Shown here: piece after piece, positions 17,709 to 28,812 of the stretch
How the letters are laid out: each line of letters opens with the position of its first letter
Position numbering within the stretch: the stretch's first letter is position 1
Source of the DNA: an uncultured Myxococcales bacterium
Lineage (GTDB): Bacteria; Myxococcota_A; Polyangia; Polyangiales; Polyangiaceae
Length of the DNA: 64,000 nucleotides
Direction of reading: 5' to 3'
NCBI GenBank assembly: GCA_937949945.1
Contig: CALFEQ010000179.1
Location: 1 to 64,000 of the forward strand
Position numbers and translations under genes: made by a program
The notes under the pieces: generated by a model
What the model saw: the letters and a program-made list of their open reading frames with translations, nothing else
Databases searched by the model: none
What the model was told of the DNA's origin: nothing

Positions 17709-18077
17709 TTGGGCCGACCTCCGAACCCACGCTCGGACGGCGGCTCGTCGAACGTCTCGCCGTTCGGCGCGCTCGCCGATCCGACACGCCGCGCCATCCT
17801 CAAGCTGCTGCGCTCGGGCTCGAAGACGGCGGGCGAGATCGCCGAGGCGTTCTCGCTCACGAAGCCGACGCTCTCGCACCACTTCCGGGTGTTGCGCATG
17901 GCCGGCCTCGTGCGCGCCGAGCGGCGCGGGACCAACATCGTCTACACGCTCCAGACGAACGTGCTCGAGGACCTCGCGACGGAGCTGCTCGATCTCGCGG
18001 CGCCCGTCCTCGGCGGCGAGGGACGGAGCGCGCGATCCCAAGGCACGGCGAGGACGAAGCGACGAGCGACCACTTGA
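17709..18077 (+). CDS. ArsR-family winged-helix repressor, SdpR-like
   Basis: The 122-residue DNA-binding protein has the SdpR-type opening FGALADPTRRAILKLLRSG and the recognition helix region LTKPTLSHHFRVLRMAGLV; no metal-binding Cys pair is present, unlike metal-sensing ArsR members. It starts at TTG 17709, the only initiator-like codon before the conserved region. The C-terminus is basic. Its stop lies 8 bp before the SdpI-like gene. In Bacillus SdpR represses its own operon and is titrated to the membrane by SdpI; that logic is inferred here from gene order and family. Confidence 0.87.
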   Translation: MGRPPNPRSDGGSSNVSPFGALADPTRRAILKLLRSGSKTAGEIAEAFSLTKPTLSHHFRVLRMAGLVRAERRGTNIVYTLQTNVLEDLATELLDLAAPVLGGEGRSARSQGTARTKRRATT

Positions 18078-18085
18078 GAGGCAGG

Positions 18086-18775
18086 ATGCAGCGACGAAGG
18101 CGATCGAGCGACGGTGAGACCAAGGGGTGGGACCTCGTGTCCCTCCTCTCCATCGGTACGGCGGCGGCCGTGACGGCGGCCGTCTACCAGCGCCTCCCCG
18201 ATCCATTGCCGACGCACTTCGATCTCGAGGGCAACGCCGACGGCTGGACGCCGCGCGCCCTCGGCGCATGGCTCCTCCCGGGGCTCGCTCTTCTTCTCTG
18301 GGCGGCGATCCGTCTCGGCCCCCGCATCTTGCCGGCGAGCGACCGCGCGCGGCTCCGGCCGAGCACGACCGCGCTCGTCGCGATGATGACGGCGTGCTTC
18401 ATGGCCGCTTTGCACGTCGTCGTCCTCGGCGCCGCTCTCGTCCCGACGCTGTCGGTCACGAAGCTCGTCTTCGGGCTCGTCGGCGCGCTCCTCGTCGGGC
18501 TGGGGCTCGTCCTCCCGCGCGTACGTCGCAACCCGCTCATCGGTGTGCGCACGGCCTTCACGCTGAGGGACGACGAGATCTGGGCGCGCACGCAGCGGGT
18601 CGGCGGATACGCGATGGTCATCGCGGGCGTCGTCGGCGGGACCGCCGGCGCCACGGGCGGTCCGAGGGGGGCGGTCTTCGCGACGGGCTGCTTCGTGATG
18701 GCGGGCCTCGTCCCCGCCGTCCACTCGCTCCTCCTCGCGCGTCGCGCGGAGGCCGAGCGCGACCGATCCTCGTGA
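18086..18775 (+). CDS. SdpI-family membrane protein (DUF1648)
   Basis: The 229-residue protein has about six membrane spans. An N-terminal DUF1648 block reads YQRLPDPLPTHFDLEGNADG, and the SdpI signature RVRRNPLIGVRTAFTLRDDEIWARTQRVGG lies near residue 145-175. SdpI proteins give immunity to a toxin and relay its presence to SdpR. I chose ATG 18086, which follows GAGAGGCAGG; a TTG at 18074 overlapping the sdpR-like stop is possible. No SdpC-like toxin gene is nearby, so here the pair may sense an outside compound. Confidence 0.87.
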   Translation: MQRRRRSSDGETKGWDLVSLLSIGTAAAVTAAVYQRLPDPLPTHFDLEGNADGWTPRALGAWLLPGLALLLWAAIRLGPRILPASDRARLRPSTTALVAMMTACFMAALHVVVLGAALVPTLSVTKLVFGLVGALLVGLGLVLPRVRRNPLIGVRTAFTLRDDEIWARTQRVGGYAMVIAGVVGGTAGATGGPRGAVFATGCFVMAGLVPAVHSLLLARRAEAERDRSS

Positions 18776-18813
18776 CGGGTCGTGGGGCGCCCGGGACGTG
18801 GTAAGAGAGTCGC

Positions 18814-19524
18814 GTGAAGTTGATCGTCCTTCGGACGGGGGACGCCGTGGCCCCGGTCGCGGCTCGACGCGGCGAGTTCTTCTCGTGGATCCGGCGCGAA
18901 GCCGAGAGCGTCTGGAACGGCGAGTGGGCCGAGCACGACGTCCGCGATCTCGACGCGCCGTTGCCTTCGCCCTCGGACGCGCGAGGGTTCATCATCACCG
19001 GCTCGAGCAGCAGCGTGACCGAGCGCGCGCCGTGGATGCTCCGCGCCGAGGAGCTCGTCCGGCGCATCGTGGCCGCGAAGGTGCCGCTGCTCGGGATCTG
19101 CTTCGGCCACCAGCTCGTGGCGGAGGCGCTCGGCGGCAAGGTGGCGAAGAACCCCCACGGCCGCGAGATCGGGACCGTGGAGGTCCGCGTGAAGGACGAA
19201 TCCGACCCGATCCTCCGCGGCCTGCCTTCGAGGTTCCACGCGAACTATTCGCACGTCGACGCCGTCGTCACGCTGCCGCCGGGGGCGCGCGTGCTCGGCG
19301 CGACGGATCGCGACCCGCACGCGATGTACGCCGTCGGCGAGACGACTCGGGGCGTGCAGTTCCACCCCGAGTTCGACGGAGACGTCATGCGTGGCTACGT
19401 CGAGGCGCGCGCGCATCTCATCGCGGCCGAGGGCCTCGACCCGGACGCCATCCACGCCGGCGCCGTGGACGCGCCCCACGGCGCGGAGACGCTGCGCAAC
19501 TTCATTCGTCACGTGGTGCTGTGA
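18814..19524 (+). CDS. Class I glutamine amidotransferase-like protein
   Basis: The 236-residue protein has a GMP-synthase-type glutaminase fold: the nucleophile Cys in LLGICFGHQL (near residue 94), and the His-Glu pair in VQFHPEFDG (near 186). It stands alone, without a synthetase domain, like the group that acts on gamma-glutamyl compounds or releases ammonia for an unknown partner. The GTG start has TAAGAG 6 nt upstream. Its stop overlaps the next start as TGATG, so it is coupled to the GH31 glycosidase. Confidence 0.87.
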   Translation: MKLIVLRTGDAVAPVAARRGEFFSWIRREAESVWNGEWAEHDVRDLDAPLPSPSDARGFIITGSSSSVTERAPWMLRAEELVRRIVAAKVPLLGICFGHQLVAEALGGKVAKNPHGREIGTVEVRVKDESDPILRGLPSRFHANYSHVDAVVTLPPGARVLGATDRDPHAMYAVGETTRGVQFHPEFDGDVMRGYVEARAHLIAAEGLDPDAIHAGAVDAPHGAETLRNFIRHVVL

Positions 19525-22103
19525 TGAAGGGCGCGGGGGTGGCGAAGCGCGGCCGGGCGATGGGCGTGCGGGCCTCGTCCGTGCTCGCCCTCGCGTGGGG
19601 ATGTGCGCTCGCCCCCGCGTGCTCGCGCACGGAGCTCGCGCTGGCGAGCGAGCCGTTCACGATCGGAGAAGGGAGGCTCCGTCTCGAGTTCGCCGGAGAC
19701 GGCGGGCACATCGTCCTCACCCGCGACGGTCAGGCGCTGCTCACCCTCGACCGGCGCGCGTTCGAGCTGGGCGTCGTCGACGAGCTTCTGCCCGATCGGA
19801 GCTGGGATCCGTGGGACGTCGAGCGCATCGGGGACGCCGAGTCCGGCGTGCGGTTCCTCGCACCCGTCGCGTCCTCCGCCGTACACGTGGCCGAGAACGA
19901 GGCGGAGGTGCAGCTCGACTACGGCGCCGGCGTCACGGCGCGGCTCGCCGTCGCGGCCGCCGGCCCGGCACGCTTCACGTTCGCCTTCGTCGCGAACGAG
20001 TCCGGACCGGGGCGTCCGGCGGTGGCGCTCGCACGCGTCCGCGTGCGCACGACGAACGATCCGCGCGAGGGATTCTACGGGCTCGGCGAGCAGGTCGACT
20101 CCGTCGACAACCGCGGCAAGCTCCGCGCGATGCAGCTCGAGCCCGACGGCGAGGTCGAGAGCGGCAACAACGAGGCGCACGTGCCGGTCCCGCTGGTCAT
20201 CGGCACGCGCGGCTGGGGGATGTTCGTCGCCAGCCAGCGCGTCGGCGTCTTCGACGTCGCGCGGAAGGATCCGTCGGCGGTCGAGGCGACCTTCGCCGTC
20301 GCCCCCACGAAAGGCGAGGCACGCGCCGACGCGCTGCGGGTCGATCTCTTCGCGGGCGACGCTCCTCTCGATCTCTACCGCGAATACTTCGCCGCCTCGG
20401 GAGCGCCGCGCCTCCCTCCCGCGTGGGCGCTCGGCCCGTGGATCTGGCGTGACGAGAGCAGGGATCAGGCGGAGGTCGAGGACGACATCGCCAAGATCCG
20501 CGAGCTCGATCTTGCGACGTCCGGCATCTGGATCGATCGCCCGTACGCGCGAGCGGTGAACACGTTCGACTTCGATGCGACGCGCTTCCCGGATCCCGAG
20601 CGGCTCGTCGAGCGCGCACATGCGGCCGGCCTTCGCGTCGCGCTCTGGAGCGCGCCGTACCTCGAGCCAGCCGCCGAGCCGATGGTGAGCGAGGCAAAGT
20701 CGCGCGGCTTCTTCCCGATCGAGTCGGGCCCGCTGCTCAACCACTGGAGCCCGCCCATCGACTTCACGAGCCCGGACGCGTCGGCGTTCTGGCGCGCGCT
20801 CGTCCGGCGCTACACGGCGCTCGGCATCGACGGCTTCAAGCTCGACTACGGCGAGGACCTCGTCCCCTCGGTCGCGGGCAAGCGCAACGTGTGGCGCTTC
20901 TTCGACGGCTCCGACGAGCGGACGATGCATCACCGCTACTCGGGCCTCTACCATCGCGCGTACATCGACGCGGCCACCGGATGGGAGCCCACGAGGCCGG
21001 TGCCCGCGGACGTCGAGCATCCGTTCGTGCTCGTCCGAGCCGCGCACTGGGGAGAGCAGGCGCTCGGTGTCGTCGTGTGGCCCGGCGACATGGACGCGAC
21101 GTTCACGCGTCACAAGGAGAAGTTCGTCGGACGCGACGGCAAGGAGGTCACCGGCGTCGGCGGTCTGCCCGCGACGATCGTGATGGGGCTCAGCCTCTCC
21201 GCGTCGGGCTTTCCGTTCTTCGCCGCGGACACCGGCGGGTACCGCCACAGCCCGCCGGACAAGGAGCTGTTCGTCCGCTGGGTGCAGCAGACGGCGCTCT
21301 CCACCGTGATGGAAGTCGGCGACGGCTCGAGCCAGCCGCCGTGGGTGTCGACGCCCGAGAACGGCCGCGACGAGGAGTCGCTCGCGATCTACCGCACGTA
21401 CGCGCGGCTCCACCTGCGGCTCTTCCCGTACGTGTGGACGTACGCGCAGCGGATGCTCGTCGACGGGCGCCCGATCCAGCGCCCGCTCGGGCTCGCGCAT
21501 CCCGAGCTCGGCGTGCACCCCGACGACGAGTACCTGTTGGGTGACGAGCTCCTCGTCGCGCCCGTCGTGACGCGCGGCCAGACGCGCCGGCGGCTCGTCG
21601 CGCCCGCAGGGACGTGGATCGACTTCTGGGACGGCGTCGCGTGGTCACCGGACGCGCGCGGCGAGATCGAGGTCGACGCGCCGCTCGCGAAGCTCCCGCT
21701 CTTCCTGCGGCAGGGCGCGATCGTCCCCATGCTCCGGCCGACGATCGACACGCTCGCGCCCGCGACCGATCCGAACGTCGACTCTTTCGCGAACGACGCT
21801 GGCCCGCTCTGGGCGTTGATCGCGCCCGGCCCTCCGCGTGCGTTCGAGCTCTGGGACGGCGCACGCGTGGCAAGGACGGGCGTCGACGCCTACGAGGTGA
21901 CCGACGGCCTCGTCTTCCGCCGCGGCTTCGTCCTCGAGATCCTCGCCTCGCGCGAACCGATGGAGGTCGCACGCAACGACGAGCCCCTCCCGCGCATCGC
22001 GACGCTCGAGGAGCTCGACTCGTCGGAGGCGGGGTGGACGTGGGCCAGCGGGAGGCTCTACGTGAAGGTCCCTGCAGGCGCTGCGCGCGTGGTGGTGCGC
22101 TGA
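19524..22103 (+). CDS. GH31 family glycoside hydrolase, exported
   Basis: The 859-residue enzyme should cleave alpha-linked sugars. It has an N-terminal signal region with Cys residues after a hydrophobic stretch (LALAWGCALAPACSR), suggesting export and possibly lipidation, then a beta-sandwich domain (FYGLGEQVDSVDNRG near residue 185). The GH31 barrel holds the nucleophile Asp441 in DGFKLDYGED and the acid/base Asp569 in FFAADTGGYRH. The KxDxGE context resembles alpha-xylosidases and related members more than alpha-glucosidases, but the substrate cannot be fixed. ATG 19524 overlaps the amidotransferase stop. The long open frame upstream of it is not this protein. Confidence 0.9.
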   Translation: MKGAGVAKRGRAMGVRASSVLALAWGCALAPACSRTELALASEPFTIGEGRLRLEFAGDGGHIVLTRDGQALLTLDRRAFELGVVDELLPDRSWDPWDVERIGDAESGVRFLAPVASSAVHVAENEAEVQLDYGAGVTARLAVAAAGPARFTFAFVANESGPGRPAVALARVRVRTTNDPREGFYGLGEQVDSVDNRGKLRAMQLEPDGEVESGNNEAHVPVPLVIGTRGWGMFVASQRVGVFDVARKDPSAVEATFAVAPTKGEARADALRVDLFAGDAPLDLYREYFAASGAPRLPPAWALGPWIWRDESRDQAEVEDDIAKIRELDLATSGIWIDRPYARAVNTFDFDATRFPDPERLVERAHAAGLRVALWSAPYLEPAAEPMVSEAKSRGFFPIESGPLLNHWSPPIDFTSPDASAFWRALVRRYTALGIDGFKLDYGEDLVPSVAGKRNVWRFFDGSDERTMHHRYSGLYHRAYIDAATGWEPTRPVPADVEHPFVLVRAAHWGEQALGVVVWPGDMDATFTRHKEKFVGRDGKEVTGVGGLPATIVMGLSLSASGFPFFAADTGGYRHSPPDKELFVRWVQQTALSTVMEVGDGSSQPPWVSTPENGRDEESLAIYRTYARLHLRLFPYVWTYAQRMLVDGRPIQRPLGLAHPELGVHPDDEYLLGDELLVAPVVTRGQTRRRLVAPAGTWIDFWDGVAWSPDARGEIEVDAPLAKLPLFLRQGAIVPMLRPTIDTLAPATDPNVDSFANDAGPLWALIAPGPPRAFELWDGARVARTGVDAYEVTDGLVFRRGFVLEILASREPMEVARNDEPLPRIATLEELDSSEAGWTWASGRLYVKVPAGAARVVVR

Positions 22104-22111
22104 AAGAGAGA

Positions 22112-22293
22112 CCTCAGTCCTCAGTCCTCAGCGGTGCGAACGGCGCCGCCCTCGAAGACTGCCACCGCGCGTGTTCTCGTCAGCGAGTCGCCGCGGGATT
22201 GCGGACTGGGCGATCCGGTTCATCGTACGTAGCCAGAGTCTCCGTATCCGCACCGGAGGACAGAACCGAGAACGCCGAGGACCGAGGACTGAC
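22112..22293. repeat. Inverted heptad-bounded element between convergent genes
   Basis: The gap between the GH31 stop (22103) and the TetR stop (22293) has TCCTCAG heptads at its left end (22112-22131) and inverted copies at its right end (22274-22291). Inside these, a longer inverted pair, GTCCTCAGCGGTGCG (22124-22138) and CGCACCGGAGGAC (22249-22261), would fold the whole block back on itself. The interior (about 110 bp) has no gene. See the copy at 56596-56837 and the block at the window start. Confidence 0.78.
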
Positions 22294-22925
22294 TACTCCC
22301 GCGTCCTCAAGTACCCCGAGCACAAGAACCCGTAGATCTGCTCCACGATCGCATCCTCCGGGTAATCGAGCCCGCGCATCGTCACCTGGTAGAGGATCTC
22401 CTTCACCGCGCCGAGCGTCATGATCGCGAACATGCGCGTGTCGCCCGGGGCGACGATGCCGCGTGCTTGGCCGTCGGCGAGCGAGGACTCGAGGAGCTTC
22501 TCGCTCTCTTCGTAGAAGGAGAGGAGCTTGCGATCGAACGCGGGATCGAGGCCGACGGCGTCGGACAGGAGGATCTTCGTCGTGGCGGGATCCTCGAGCA
22601 GCGTGTGCACGATCGCGCGGATGTTGTCGCGGACCTGCTCGCCCACGCTTCGGGTCGGGTGCTCCGTGTCCACGCGGACGACCGCCATGCCGAGGCGCGC
22701 GAAGGTCCGGTCGACGATCTCCTCGAAGATGGCGCGCTTGTCTTCGAAGTAGAGGTAGAAGGTGCCGCGCGCGACTCCGGCGGCCGAGACGATGTCGTCG
22801 ATCTTCGCGGCGTGGTAGCCGTACTTCGCGAAGACGTCACGCGCGTGGGTGAGGATTTGTTGGCGGCGCTCGGACTTGTCCACGGCTCGGGGGGTGTCAG
22901 GCTCGTGACGGGAGCCACTCGTCAC
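22293..22925 (-). CDS. TetR-family transcriptional regulator
   Basis: The 210-residue repressor has the TetR helix-turn-helix at about residues 17-65 (ILTHARDVFAKYGYHAAKID through GVARGTFYLYFEDKRAIFEE), followed by an all-helical ligand domain of the type seen in acyl-CoA-responsive members. It starts at GTG 22925. TGTGATACT, an extended -10-like sequence, lies just upstream, and an inverted repeat GTGACG...CGTCAC (22905-22926) covers the start, consistent with autorepression. It is divergent from the Pro-rich protein at 23296. The palindromes before the gene at 25112 are candidate targets, but this is inference. Confidence 0.9.
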   Translation of the reverse strand: MTSGSRHEPDTPRAVDKSERRQQILTHARDVFAKYGYHAAKIDDIVSAAGVARGTFYLYFEDKRAIFEEIVDRTFARLGMAVVRVDTEHPTRSVGEQVRDNIRAIVHTLLEDPATTKILLSDAVGLDPAFDRKLLSFYEESEKLLESSLADGQARGIVAPGDTRMFAIMTLGAVKEILYQVTMRGLDYPEDAIVEQIYGFLCSGYLRTRE

Positions 22926-23295
22926 GTCCGAGTATCACACTCCTTCGCGTCCAACCGCATGGTCTAGCGAGCGAGGGAGCCGGCCGTGGGAGCCGAGCGC
23001 GAGCGGGTCGGCGGTCGCGCTCCAGCGGCTCTCGGCGAGCCGAGGCGGCCGAAGGCGGGCGCTCGAGCTGAGGGCCCGAGCCTGGTCCATGGCGGACCTC
23101 CATCATGGATCGCCGAGTACCCAGCCGCTCCCCGGGTCCTGGTGGGGACCGGGGGGTGCCGGACGCCCCTCCACCCCCGCCGTCGAAAATCCCCGCTTTC
23201 GGCAGAGCGACACGGCGGCCGAGAAAGCGTATGCTCATCCGGTCGGTTACCGAGCACTGGCGTATTTTGTGCTCGCTGAAAAATTCGTGGTGGCG
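22926..23295. other. Divergent intergenic region (370 bp)
   Basis: This region separates the TetR gene from the Pro-rich protein gene. It is very GC-rich to about 23180 and then becomes AT-richer. A perfect inverted repeat, CGAGCAC (23251-23257) and GTGCTCG (23269-23275) with an 11-nt spacer, lies 20 bp before ATG 23296 and may be an operator or leader hairpin. The reading frame of the downstream gene is open through part of it, but that part is not protein-like. No other gene is seen. Confidence 0.6.
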
Positions 23296-24834
23296 ATGGC
23301 CGAGCCCGGAGCGCCCAAACCCTCGTATGCGCATCAAGAAGGAGCAGGGAAGCTCTCTTCTCGCATCGAGCCGCGCGCCGCCGCCCAGCCGCCGGCCGTC
23401 GCCCGTACGGCGCCTTCGCGCAACCCGAAGGCGCCGCTGCCTCCGCGCGTTTCTCAGGCCGATGCGGCCGAGGCCGTGAAGGCGTTCTCGAGCGGCGTCA
23501 TCGACACGATCGAGCCCGAGTCGGTGCATACGAAAGTGGCGAGCCCGACGAACGCCCCGCCGGCGCTCCCGTCACGACCGGCGAGCGCCGAGGCCGAGAG
23601 CGTCGGCGGGATGCCGAAGGAGTTCGAGAAGGCGCTCGAGCAGCTCCAGCGCCGCCGCGAGGCGAGCAGCGGAGTCGTTCCGCCTCCGCCGACGAGCTCG
23701 ATGAGAGCGGTCGATTTCGAGAGCGCGCTCGCCCAGCTCCAGCGTCAGCGTGAGACGGGGGCGCCCGCTCCTCCGCCTCCGCCGTCGAGCAGGAAGTCGC
23801 TGAGCGGCGTCTCCCCGTCGGACCATCTCTCCGATGCCTCGCGCCCGAAGATGGCGAGCATCCCGAGCGTGAAGGATCTCGGCAAGGATCTGAAGCCGCT
23901 CGTCTCGCCGTCGCCGAGCGAGCGCCCGCCGGCGCCGCAGCCGGGAGTGAACAGCATCACGGCGCCGCTCGCATCGATGGGCCTCAAGCCGGGTGGGAGC
24001 TCGCTCGCGCCGAGCCGCGCGCCGTCTCCGTTGGCCGTCGTCAGCGGCGCATCGCTCCGTCTGAGCATGCCGGACAAGACGAGCCCGATGGCGCAGCGCC
24101 CGCTCCCTCCGGCCACGGCCGAATCGTCGCCGCTCGCGCTGCCGCTCCCGACGCCGTCGTCGCGGTCCGTGCCGCCGGCGCCGCTCAGCAGTCGTCCGCC
24201 TGCGGGGCGAACGCCGTCGCCCGCCGCTGGCGGGTCGACCTCTCCGTACGAGCGCGCGTTCCGTCAGTGGTCGTCGCCGTCGATCGTGCCTCTCGACGAT
24301 CCCTCCTCGTCCGAGCCGGTCACGTATCAGGTCTACACGGCGGAGGACGTGGCGAGGGGACGGGGGCCGATGCGCAGCATGGCGGCCGTCCCCGTGCGGC
24401 CGAAGGAGAGCCTCGCGAAGCGAATCGGTCTCGCGGCGATCGGCATCGTCGTCGTCGCGCTCACCGCCGCCGCCGTCATCGCGGTCTCCACGGAGGAGCC
24501 CAAGCGCTCGACGACGAGCGCGTCGACCGCGTCGGCGGCGTCGACGGAGGAGCCGGCGGAGGCTCCGCCCGACGAGCCTGCGCCGATTCCCTCCGTGATC
24601 ACGATCGGCGATCCGATCGACGACGTCGATGAGCCGGAGCCGGCGCCGAAGGCTGCATCGCCGACGCCGAAGGCTGCATCGCCGGCGCCGAAGGCTGCCT
24701 CGCCGACGCCGACCCCGAGCACGCCGGCCGCGACCAACACGCCCTCGCCGAAGCCGAAGGCGAAGGCCGGGGCGCCGGCGCCGCCGGCGAGCCTCAAGGC
24801 GATCGCGCCGCCGCCGAACCCGTACGGAAACTGA
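23296..24834 (+). CDS. Pro/Ala/Ser-rich single-span membrane protein, unknown
   Basis: The 512-residue protein is low in complexity: about 375 cytoplasmic residues rich in Pro, Ser and Ala, one membrane span (IGLAAIGIVVVALTAAAVIA, near residue 378), and a Thr/Pro/Glu-rich outer tail. Two similar helical segments, EFEKALEQLQRRREA and DFESALAQLQRQRET (about residues 113 and 141), stand out as possible short interaction helices. The tail has a repeated PKAASPT/A unit (DNA repeat 24646-24708). I chose ATG 23296 because protein-like composition begins there. This layout resembles myxobacterial cell-envelope anchoring proteins, but I do not recognise a family. Confidence 0.7.
   Translation: MAEPGAPKPSYAHQEGAGKLSSRIEPRAAAQPPAVARTAPSRNPKAPLPPRVSQADAAEAVKAFSSGVIDTIEPESVHTKVASPTNAPPALPSRPASAEAESVGGMPKEFEKALEQLQRRREASSGVVPPPPTSSMRAVDFESALAQLQRQRETGAPAPPPPPSSRKSLSGVSPSDHLSDASRPKMASIPSVKDLGKDLKPLVSPSPSERPPAPQPGVNSITAPLASMGLKPGGSSLAPSRAPSPLAVVSGASLRLSMPDKTSPMAQRPLPPATAESSPLALPLPTPSSRSVPPAPLSSRPPAGRTPSPAAGGSTSPYERAFRQWSSPSIVPLDDPSSSEPVTYQVYTAEDVARGRGPMRSMAAVPVRPKESLAKRIGLAAIGIVVVALTAAAVIAVSTEEPKRSTTSASTASAASTEEPAEAPPDEPAPIPSVITIGDPIDDVDEPEPAPKAASPTPKAASPAPKAASPTPTPSTPAATNTPSPKPKAKAGAPAPPASLKAIAPPPNPYGN
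24646..24708 (+). repeat. In-frame 21-bp tandem repeat, three copies
   Basis: Three 21-bp units beginning CCGAAGGCTGC(A/C)TCGCCG at 24646, 24667 and 24688 differ at two positions. They encode PKAASPT, PKAASPA, PKAASPT in the outer tail of the Pro-rich membrane protein. This is a spacer-type repeat that could vary in copy number between strains. Confidence 0.9.
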
Positions 24835-24880
24835 GCGGACGGCGCTTCGCGGCCGGATCGCGCATCACGTCCGGGCTTCT

Positions 24881-24902
24881 CGACTGACATCGATGTCAGT
24901 CG
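24881..24902. promoter_or_regulatory. Perfect 22-bp palindrome, candidate operator
   Basis: The 22 bases are identical on both strands, with arms ACTGAC and GTCAGT around ATCGAT. The site lies 210 bp before the 25112 gene. It shares its arms with the site at 25041-25054. This arm size and symmetry suit a TetR-type dimer. Confidence 0.65.
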
Positions 24903-25040
24903 AACGTGGCCGAGCGGCGAGCGACCGTCTGCGGTCGTGTGGGATGACGCACGATCGCGCGGAACTTACGCGGGATTTTCGGCCGCAGGGCGGAGCGAAA
25001 TTGTTTACCCGGCCCATCCGAAAGCCGTTAGCCTGACTGA

Positions 25041-25054
25041 ACTGACGTGTCAGT
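25041..25054. promoter_or_regulatory. Second ACTGAC-N2-GTCAGT site
   Basis: ACTGACGTGTCAGT has the same 6-bp arms as the palindrome at 24881-24902 with a shorter centre. It lies 57 bp before ATG 25112, close to a possible weak promoter (TTGTTT at 25001-25006). Binding here would be expected to block transcription of the activase/dehydratase operon. Confidence 0.6.
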
Positions 25055-25111
25055 CCACTGCCTCGCACGGGTGGTGGCTTCCTCCGATTCGTCGCCCCGG
25101 AGCGCCCAAAG

Positions 25112-28798
<3,687 letters not shown>

Positions 28799-28812
28799 AC
28801 GAGGAGAGAGCC

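Noticed and set aside
17709..18775. Toxin-antitoxin module
   Set aside because: The second protein is a large multi-span SdpI-type protein, and the first is a repressor with no toxin fold.
19524..19626. Canonical lipobox in the GH31 enzyme
   Set aside because: Cys residues follow a hydrophobic stretch, but neither LAWGC nor LAPAC fits the -3 and -2 preferences well; export is likely, lipidation only possible.
22112..22293. Heptad repeats considered as a CRISPR array or variable-number repeat
   Set aside because: Units are 7 bp without spacers, blocks are inverted to each other, and no cas gene is present.
24646..24708. The 21-bp repeat as a non-coding regulatory repeat
   Set aside because: It is in frame, encodes a PKAASP unit and lies within the tail of a larger low-complexity protein.
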